From Pseudescherichia sp031998825 (GTDB lineage: Bacteria > Pseudomonadota > Gammaproteobacteria > Enterobacterales > Enterobacteriaceae), in assembly GCF_031998825.1 (NCBI RefSeq), contig NZ_DAMACX010000008.1:62001-126000 (forward strand): a stretch of DNA of 64,000 bases, written 5' to 3'. Positions 62,454 through 64,000 of the stretch are shown piece by piece. Position 1 is the first letter of the stretch, and every line of letters starts with the position of its first letter. A model generated the notes under the pieces. The model was not told where the DNA came from. It ran no database searches and saw only the letters and a program-made list of their open reading frames with translations. Both the position numbers and the translations under genes were made by a program.

Positions 62454-64000
62454 ATGAATTTAACAATAAAAGAAACGCTCGCTGCCCGTAGCCAGGCGCT
62501 TAGTCCGTGGACGGGTTTCTACTTTCTCCAGTCACTGCTGATCAACTACGCCCTTGGCTATCCCTTTAGCCTGCTCTATGCCGCCGCATTTGCCTGCCTG
62601 CTACTGCTGCTGTGGCGTCACGCGCCGCGGACGCAGAAGGTGCTGGTGGGGATCTTCTCCCTGCTCGCCGCCTCCTACTACCCGTTTGGCCAGGCCTACG
62701 GCGCGCCTAACTTCAATACGCTGCTGGCGCTGCACTCTACCAACATGGAGGAGTCCACGGAGATCCTGACCATTTTCCCGTGGTACAACTATGTGATTGG
62801 CCTGTTTATCTTTGGCCTTGGGATAATTGCCGTGCGGCGTAAAAACAGCGAATGTGCCGCATGGGGCAAGTGGGATCATCTCGGCGTCGCCTTCTGCCTT
62901 GCCACCGTTTTTGTCGCCCCGGTACAGAACCTGGCCTACGGCGGCGTCTTTAATCTCAAGGATACCGGCTATCCCGTGTTTCGCTTTGTGAAGGACGTGG
63001 TAGTGAACAACCAGGAAGTGCTGGACGAGCAGAGCCGAATGGCGCAGCTGGCTGGGATGAAAGATAGCTGGAACGTGATGGCGGTAAAGCCAAAGTATCA
63101 CACCTACGTGGTGGTGATCGGCGAGAGCGTGCGCCGCGATGCGGTGGGTGCGTTTGGCGGACACTGGCAGAACAGCCCCTTTGCCAGCAGCGTTAACGGC
63201 ACGCTTTTTACTGACTACGTGGCGGCCAGCGGCTCAACGCAGAAATCGCTGGGCCTGACTCTGAACCGGGTGATGGACAACAAGCCCCAGTATCAGGATA
63301 ACTTTGTTACCCTGGCCAACCGGGCGGGCTTCCAGACCTGGTGGTTCTCTAATCAAGGGCAGATTGGTGAGTACGATACCGCCATCGCCAGCATTGCGAA
63401 GCGCGCCGACGAGGTGCAGTTCTTAAAAAGCGGTGATTTCGAGGCGGATAAAAATACCCGTGACGAGGCGCTGCTGAAGATGACCGCGCAGGTGTTAAGC
63501 ACCACGCGCAGCCAGCCGCAGCTGATTGTCCTGCACCTGATGGGCTCTCACCCGCAGGCCTGCGATCGCACCGGCGGCAAGTACACGGACTTCGTTCAGT
63601 CGAAGGAGACCTCGTGCTACCTCTACTCGGTGACACAAACCGATACCCTGCTCAGCAAGCTCTATGATCAGCTGCGCAGCAGCGGCAGCACCTTCTCAAT
63701 GGTCTACTTCTCCGATCACGGGCTGGCCTTCAAGGAGCGCGGCAAAGAGGTGCAGTATCTGGCCCACGACGATAAATTTCAGCAGAACTTCCAGGTGCCA
63801 TTTATGGTGCTCTCCAGCGATGACACCCGCCACCGGCTGATTAAGGCACGCCGCTCGGCCAACGACTTCCTGAGCTTCTTTTCACAATGGACCGGCATTA
63901 CCGCCAAAGAGATCGTTTCCCGCTACCGCTTTATCTCGAATGACAAAGCCGGGCCAGCCTGGGTGACCAACTTCAAGCTGCAAAAGGTGGATTACAACCA
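62454..64000 (+). CDS. opgE: Phosphoethanolamine/phosphoglycerol-type transferase OpgE (YbiP), cut by window end
   Basis: OpgE is an inner-membrane sulfatase-fold enzyme that modifies periplasmic glucans with phosphoethanolamine in E. coli. About 515 codons are present and E. coli has 527, so only the last dozen or so are missing. The N terminus has about four membrane helices (to about residue 150); the periplasmic domain has the catalytic-type VVVIGESVRRDAVGAFGG, the nucleophile threonine region GSTQKSLG, HLMGSHPQAC and the metal-binding SDHGLA. The ATG at 62454 matches the E. coli start (MNLTIKE). No clear ribosome-binding site is seen. Confidence 0.93.
   Translation, partial: MNLTIKETLAARSQALSPWTGFYFLQSLLINYALGYPFSLLYAAAFACLLLLLWRHAPRTQKVLVGIFSLLAASYYPFGQAYGAPNFNTLLALHSTNMEESTEILTIFPWYNYVIGLFIFGLGIIAVRRKNSECAAWGKWDHLGVAFCLATVFVAPVQNLAYGGVFNLKDTGYPVFRFVKDVVVNNQEVLDEQSRMAQLAGMKDSWNVMAVKPKYHTYVVVIGESVRRDAVGAFGGHWQNSPFASSVNGTLFTDYVAASGSTQKSLGLTLNRVMDNKPQYQDNFVTLANRAGFQTWWFSNQGQIGEYDTAIASIAKRADEVQFLKSGDFEADKNTRDEALLKMTAQVLSTTRSQPQLIVLHLMGSHPQACDRTGGKYTDFVQSKETSCYLYSVTQTDTLLSKLYDQLRSSGSTFSMVYFSDHGLAFKERGKEVQYLAHDDKFQQNFQVPFMVLSSDDTRHRLIKARRSANDFLSFFSQWTGITAKEIVSRYRFISNDKAGPAWVTNFKLQKVDYN

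Noticed and set aside
62221..62466. 81-codon minus-strand frame between mntS and opgE
   Set aside because: No similarity, no ribosome-binding site, overlaps the opgE start; treated as the opgE leader.

Overview
The window is chromosomal DNA of a gamma-proteobacterium of the family Enterobacteriaceae. Nearly every gene is a close relative of an Escherichia coli K-12 gene, and the order is that of the E. coli opgE-to-artP interval read backwards. G+C-rich codon use and several gene differences from E. coli suggest an Enterobacter/Lelliottia/Leclercia/Klebsiella-like genus. I cannot fix the genus by reading alone.

Layout. 1-3.3 kb: arginine ABC transporter artP(partial)-artI-artQ-artM and artJ, with likely ArgR boxes before artJ. 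3.3-11 kb: rlmC, ybjO, the putrescine importer potFGHI (with a sigma-54-like promoter before potF), ybjN and rimK. 11-14 kb: grxA, ybjM, ybjL and the sigma-E sRNA gene rybB. 14-19.5 kb: an A+T-rich acyltransferase gene in the place of rcdA, then ybjJ, mdfA, ybjG (with a PmrA/BasR-type box) and deoR. 19.5-24.7 kb: dacC, gstB, yliI, bssR, rimO. 24.8-32.3 kb: a mannose-family PTS operon for glycated amino acids (gfrABCDEF) with its LevR-type activator gfrR and a near-perfect -24/-12 promoter, where E. coli has yliE-yliF. 32.5-37.8 kb: glutathione importer gsiABCD. 38-46.5 kb: moeA-moeB, fsaA, the glycyl-radical pair pflE-pflF, ybiV, ybiU. 46.5-51.6 kb: a cassette absent from E. coli: LacI-family regulator, ExuT-like transporter and a GH31 glycosidase. 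51.7-54.8 kb: an ERIC element, ybiT and ldtB. 54.8-60.2 kb: a second non-E. coli block: aldo/keto reductase and a three-gene drug efflux system (outer-membrane factor, DHA2 pump, HlyD adaptor). 60.3-64 kb: ybiR-mntR, the small protein gene mntS with tandem MntR boxes, and opgE, cut by the window end.

Most of the backbone is core metabolism and envelope biology. The accessory parts are the gfr operon, the GH31 cassette, the efflux block and the acyltransferase. The expected neighbours nfsA-ybjC, ybjI-ybjH, rcdA, iaaA and yliE-yliF are missing. Many gene junctions carry REP/BIME palindromes. No tRNA, rRNA, insertion sequence, prophage or CRISPR array was seen.

The strongest leads for something undescribed are the GH31/ExuT-like/LacI cassette, whose substrate is unknown, and an identical 14-bp palindrome placed before both pflE-pflF and ybiU, which suggests one regulator for that uncharacterised glycyl-radical module.
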